Below are positions 44,301 to 47,010 of a DNA stretch of 47,010 bases, one piece after another. A program made the translations under genes and the position numbers. Positions within the stretch are counted from its first letter, which is position 1. Every line of letters begins with the position of its first letter. This stretch comes from a virus: the IMG/VR virus record IMGVR_UViG_3300036944_000605, positions 1-47,010 of that record; one strand, 5' to 3'. The notes beneath the pieces were generated by a model. The model was not told where the DNA came from. It saw nothing but the letters and a program-made list of their open reading frames with translations, and searched no databases.

Positions 44301-47010
44301 TGCCCGTGAAGTCGGCCCCACAGTTCGCAAGGCGCAGGCTGCCGGTAATATCCTCAGCGGAGACACTGATACCACGAGGGAACGCACTATTGACCCCGGC
44401 CTCAAGCCAGAGCAGGGCGGCGCTGTCAGGCAACCCACGCCTGCAGAAATGCGGCAGATTATCCGGGAAGCCAGCGAGCTTGCCAACGCAAGAGTGAAAG
44501 CCAATGCACCACTGACAGCGGCACAAATCCGTGATCTGGATGTCGCCAACCAAGGCAGCCTGCTGGAAGCGGCGTTTAACATGCGTTCGGGGTTGGAGCG
44601 CAACAAGCGTGAGCTGCAAGAGAAAATGGACTTCTCGGCAAAGTCCCCTAACCTCAACGAAAAAAATACCATCCTACGCAAAGAACGCGAGATAGAGATG
44701 GAGCGCATCAACGGTGACCTGTACGTTGCCAGAGAAAATGAGAAAAAGCTGACCAAACTTTTTAGCGGTGAAGCGCCCGCAGAAGAAGCTCCCAAGACGG
44801 TAAAGAAAGCCAAGAAGACTCGCGCCCAAAAAGCAGTTGAGCAGGTTGAAGACGAGACTTTTGGTTTTGAATTTTCTCGCGGCAAACCGACAAACGCGTC
44901 TACAGTTGAGAGCGTTACAGCCGAGCTTGCCAAAGCAGGCGTCGTGATACCAAAAGAAAAAACGCACAGCGATAAAAAACCCGCAAAACTGACTGTGTTT
45001 AAGTCCGTTGACGACTTTACAAAAGCGTACCCGACAACCAAAGGTAAGGTTCCGTCAGATGCTAAAGGGCTTGTGTACAAAGAACAAGCCTTCTTATTTG
45101 CGGACAACATCGGTAAGGGCGAAGCGCTCGGTGTTATGCTGCACGAAGTCGGAGCGCACATCGGCTTCCGTAACTTTTTTAATCCGTCGCAGTACAACGC
45201 TATTTCCACCACGGTTAAAAACTGGGCTAAGCGTAATGACGGTTCTATTGAGTCCAAAATTGGTAAAGCAGCGCTTGCCCGTGTAGAAGCTGCGGAAACC
45301 CCCGCTGACCAAGTAGACGACGAAATTATTGCGTACGCCGTAGAAGAAGCTGTTAAGGCGGGTATCCAACCAACAGGTGCCGTTAACCGAACCGCCATAC
45401 ACAACTGGTTAAAAATGGTGGTCGATGCGTTTAAGAAAGCGCTCGCGGAATTTGGTATAAATCCCTCAGGCCTTAAAGCGGGCGACCTAGTTAACTTTGC
45501 TTACGGTTGTGCCCAATTGGAATTGCAAGGCACATGGCACGGCTCAGACGCCAAGTTTACGGCGTTTGATACAGCTTTTGCGGGGGAGGGTGAAGGGGCT
45601 TTTGATCGCCGCTTTGAACGCGAAAAATCGCTCGGTGTTGGGCCGTATGTAACCGCAGATAAAGACTACGCTGAGTATTATCAAACCGCAGTTACTTTTG
45701 GTAAGGCTTCCAACGCTACAGGTTACGGAGACATGTCGTACCAGCAGTTCCGTGACTTGGATGAGAAGTTTATTTCAACTAACGTTAGCGATTTGTCCCC
45801 CGAAGAACTGCGTACAAGATATGAATCTAATCTTTTGACACGCTATTTGCGCGGCGTGCAAGAAGGGGATTCAATAAACCCAAAAGAAAACAAAGCTGCA
45901 TCTGCGTATATTGCTGAAACTAAAGCACGTTTAGGAAGCGACATTGCCGACACCAAACAACGATTAGCCAAGTCCTTGATTGGGACTGGACTAAAAACAA
46001 TTAATGCAAAAGCACTATTAGAAAAAAATTTGGCAGGCACGCAAGCACGACTGGACGCCGTTAAAACCCTTGATGTCTCAAAAATAAAAGGACTCAAAGA
46101 GCGCCCCAAACAAGGCAACTTGTACCGCACATTGGATGCTGTTCCAGACGAGCGTGTGTACCAAGTTAACTCCTATTTTACGGTTGGCGATAGGCCAAAA
46201 CTTGATGCTTTACTGGAACAGTACGGCGACCAGTACGCTACACAACAAGCTGAAAGAGAAGGCAAGTACCCCGCCAATGGGTTGTTTTTTGACATGAGGG
46301 AAAAACTTGGCGTTGACGAGGCAACGCGAGTTCTCAAAGCTGCGGGCATAGATGCCATTGAGCAAAATAACGAAGGTGGCGCATACGTTGAGCGTGCTTT
46401 TATTGGCGTTAAGCCTGAAATATTGGGAACCAATTTGCAACCTATTGGCCCCGCTAAAGGCCCGTTGTTTTCCCGCGTTGCTAAGTACGAGTCCAACGAC
46501 GCTCTGTCCGAGTTGGCTGATCTGGTTGTTGCACGCCCCAAGACGTTGCGCGAGAAAGCGGGCTCCAACGTAGCGTTGCAACTAGAAATGCAAGTCGCCG
46601 ACATGCGCGCCGGTGTCATCAAGGCGCTGAACAACGCTGTGGAAGACCCGAACACTATGGGCAGTACACGGGAGTTCCGCCAAGCCATATTCAGCATTAC
46701 CGCTGCCGATCAGCATGGGGCCGTTACCCAGATGTCGCTTACCAACGGCCCGCCTGAAACGTTCAAGGACTCCAAAGGCTACTACGGAGTCCGCAGCTCC
46801 ATGAAGAACGGTGTGGGCGGCGTGTTTGAGGCTATCCAAGAAATCCCAGACAGCTACGGCAACACTGAAGCCAAGATGGGTCTGGCGTCCATATACATGA
46901 TTGCTCAACGTGCAATGAACAAGGGCTTGAAGAAGCTGGACTTAGGCGCTCTGGGTGTTACCGAAGCACAACTGTCAAGCGCTATGGCTGCGGCCAATGC
47001 CGACCCCAAG
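41311..47010 (+). CDS. giant polyvalent virion protein with zincin-like and ADP-ribosyltransferase-like domains, at least 1900 aa, 3' end missing
   Basis: One frame stays open from ATG 41311 (AAGGACATAGAA upstream) to the right edge. Residues about 114-160 are small-residue hydrophobic (SIPYMVAPLAAGAAALPVAG), as in ejected membrane-active proteins. A long Gln, Ala and Lys rich coiled coil follows. Residues about 1260-1390 include VMLHEVGAHIGFRNF (H1278, E1279, H1283), a metallopeptidase-like motif. Residues 1409-1690 include TWHGS (H1410), GEGEG, GVGPYVTADKDYAEYY (1442-1457) and, later, NGLFFDMREKLG and AAGIDAI, the pattern of polyvalent-protein ADP-ribosyltransferases. A further conserved helical domain follows. 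It is probably injected with the DNA and may act on host targets. Confidence 0.8.
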   Translation, partial: MAQSVPLPDGSEVTIRAGETPESAYARAKQMYPEAFAVAKAPEDGPKSGFMPALKAGFSGLKSDVAALAGRTGLMGLPEAEKYIAEQKKYQRDTFAPTKEGFFEAPLANIKELAGGSIPYMVAPLAAGAAALPVAGVAGTVLGLGAAGAASAAQFTGSGLTRQMEPGEGMANKSLGETDLVNAALASIPMAALDTVSMRMIPGLGKMFERAGVNLTAKAANDLAKEGIKKTAADYLLSTGKTMGVEGLTEASQQVFERMQAGLAIDNPAARAEYFESFLGGATLGGILAPVGRYVERGQEQTRFDAGAREKQIADRAAAQTAAQQAAAEEQARVAQAEAQAAAQKQDPQYALQAQQDYLAAEQTQAGLLAQLKKGTKEAPLLEADKQENAAIQQQLKEHAVTLKKTAAEFNATKRFLPVTTAPTTTGETPAGEVAPAAQPVAISPEETIKQIEAQIEALQTQAQGATPEQIIEFGAQHKELKNQIAKIKRVTGAMNKAKELGKIDLAAKHAKTLADLQSKVVMPAVETAKPNRYDGSSTPATEEVATTEATTAPKARKPKAPKPLKPYTGITEQGLMFPETGEAESVVNLGQGKNPNQSRKELIAEFQAAKQVRDRLGMQNAIEKMRTLAQRSDARSEAARGNGVPQGELSKGLPAMMGQKLTATGSQAPSRELINAAKIEVTPETLRRQVESLPENLSPENEQLVNRMLGNFDEFTADPERALLAAGFLQDARIGAQTARSRDVAQELSRIEASKASPTLFSEEETPVIEGPRQPLPVTGYSEEKAGPAKPPAKPALVRTPQKVPLAELEAADAAKRKDQNERAERLSAIPGESISFEAYRTARDTVGDVDTVSARLEELSKKAADESLPKATRNKARRDELAIQRSQKYIAGSNEGLAATRAEAEIALSKLLAKIENQASLVAENPTPSRKKELAKSKREKKKLESQVKSYKERAQRTALNTPTEKAAKAADARAERFMRLQEALAIEGTTGALPAREVGPTVRKAQAAGNILSGDTDTTRERTIDPGLKPEQGGAVRQPTPAEMRQIIREASELANARVKANAPLTAAQIRDLDVANQGSLLEAAFNMRSGLERNKRELQEKMDFSAKSPNLNEKNTILRKEREIEMERINGDLYVARENEKKLTKLFSGEAPAEEAPKTVKKAKKTRAQKAVEQVEDETFGFEFSRGKPTNASTVESVTAELAKAGVVIPKEKTHSDKKPAKLTVFKSVDDFTKAYPTTKGKVPSDAKGLVYKEQAFLFADNIGKGEALGVMLHEVGAHIGFRNFFNPSQYNAISTTVKNWAKRNDGSIESKIGKAALARVEAAETPADQVDDEIIAYAVEEAVKAGIQPTGAVNRTAIHNWLKMVVDAFKKALAEFGINPSGLKAGDLVNFAYGCAQLELQGTWHGSDAKFTAFDTAFAGEGEGAFDRRFEREKSLGVGPYVTADKDYAEYYQTAVTFGKASNATGYGDMSYQQFRDLDEKFISTNVSDLSPEELRTRYESNLLTRYLRGVQEGDSINPKENKAASAYIAETKARLGSDIADTKQRLAKSLIGTGLKTINAKALLEKNLAGTQARLDAVKTLDVSKIKGLKERPKQGNLYRTLDAVPDERVYQVNSYFTVGDRPKLDALLEQYGDQYATQQAEREGKYPANGLFFDMREKLGVDEATRVLKAAGIDAIEQNNEGGAYVERAFIGVKPEILGTNLQPIGPAKGPLFSRVAKYESNDALSELADLVVARPKTLREKAGSNVALQLEMQVADMRAGVIKALNNAVEDPNTMGSTREFRQAIFSITAADQHGAVTQMSLTNGPPETFKDSKGYYGVRSSMKNGVGGVFEAIQEIPDSYGNTEAKMGLASIYMIAQRAMNKGLKKLDLGALGVTEAQLSSAMAAANADPK

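Noticed and set aside
44166-45404. 412-codon minus-strand frame opposite the giant protein
   Set aside because: The plus frame is open for 1900 codons with recognisable domains. The antisense frame is Ser, Ala and Leu rich noise without SD.
1-47010. tRNA genes, CRISPR arrays, integrase and attachment sites
   Set aside because: I looked for tRNA arms, short regular direct repeats with unique spacers and integrase motifs and saw none. Absence cannot be proven by eye, and both ends of the genome are missing.

Overview
The window is 47 kb of a tailed double-stranded DNA phage (class Caudoviricetes). The set of terminase, large portal, scaffold, HK97-fold capsid, neck proteins, a P22 gp10-like stabilisation protein and several internal virion proteins, with no long tail sheath, tube or tape-measure operon, points to a podovirus-like virion. 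No integrase, tRNA, rRNA, CRISPR array, DNA polymerase or primase is visible, and both ends cut through genes, so this is a partial genome. Small-protein motifs such as LAQPAQEP and the general gene style recall phages of freshwater Burkholderiales; that host guess is weak inference.

Region 1 (1-9.0 kb, minus strand) is an early or accessory arm of about 20 mostly small genes. From 5.05 kb leftward it is an almost gapless polycistron in which most starts overlap the previous stop, with a metallopeptidase first and a NinX-like protein, a zinc-knuckle protein, a winged-helix candidate and many orphans after it. From 5.05 to 9.0 kb each transcription unit is preceded by a near-identical palindrome, GTGACAC-S-GTGTCAC (six copies), in several cases followed by a strong 5' leader hairpin. 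A noncoding stretch (7.54-7.95 kb) holds long inverted repeats and AT-rich hairpins.

Region 2 (8.95-9.96 kb) is a divergent control region with three 11-bp palindromes at 30-32 bp spacing over a candidate rightward promoter, followed by an HNH-like gene.

Region 3 (9.96-18.2 kb, plus) is the packaging and head module: small and large terminase, portal, a GroES-like co-chaperonin, scaffold, two small head proteins and the major capsid protein, closed by a strong terminator. Region 4 (18.3-25.5 kb) holds small virion or accessory proteins and neck proteins, with a minus-strand HNH gene and an endonuclease VII-like gene inserted.

Region 5 (25.6-33 kb) holds a 1482-residue repetitive fibre/adhesin, a second fibre-like protein and the lysis cassette (membrane protein, holin-like protein, M15 endolysin), followed by a minus-strand GIY-YIG gene. 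Region 6 (33.8-47 kb) holds the gp10-like protein, three internal virion proteins, and an at least 1900-residue polyvalent protein with a zincin-like motif and an ADP-ribosyltransferase-like domain, open at the window edge.

The most interesting points are the six-site palindrome regulon, a duplicated 65-bp leader whose hairpin shows compensatory base changes, the three-palindrome switch region, the polyvalent protein with two possible effector domains, and the layered repeats of the fibre.
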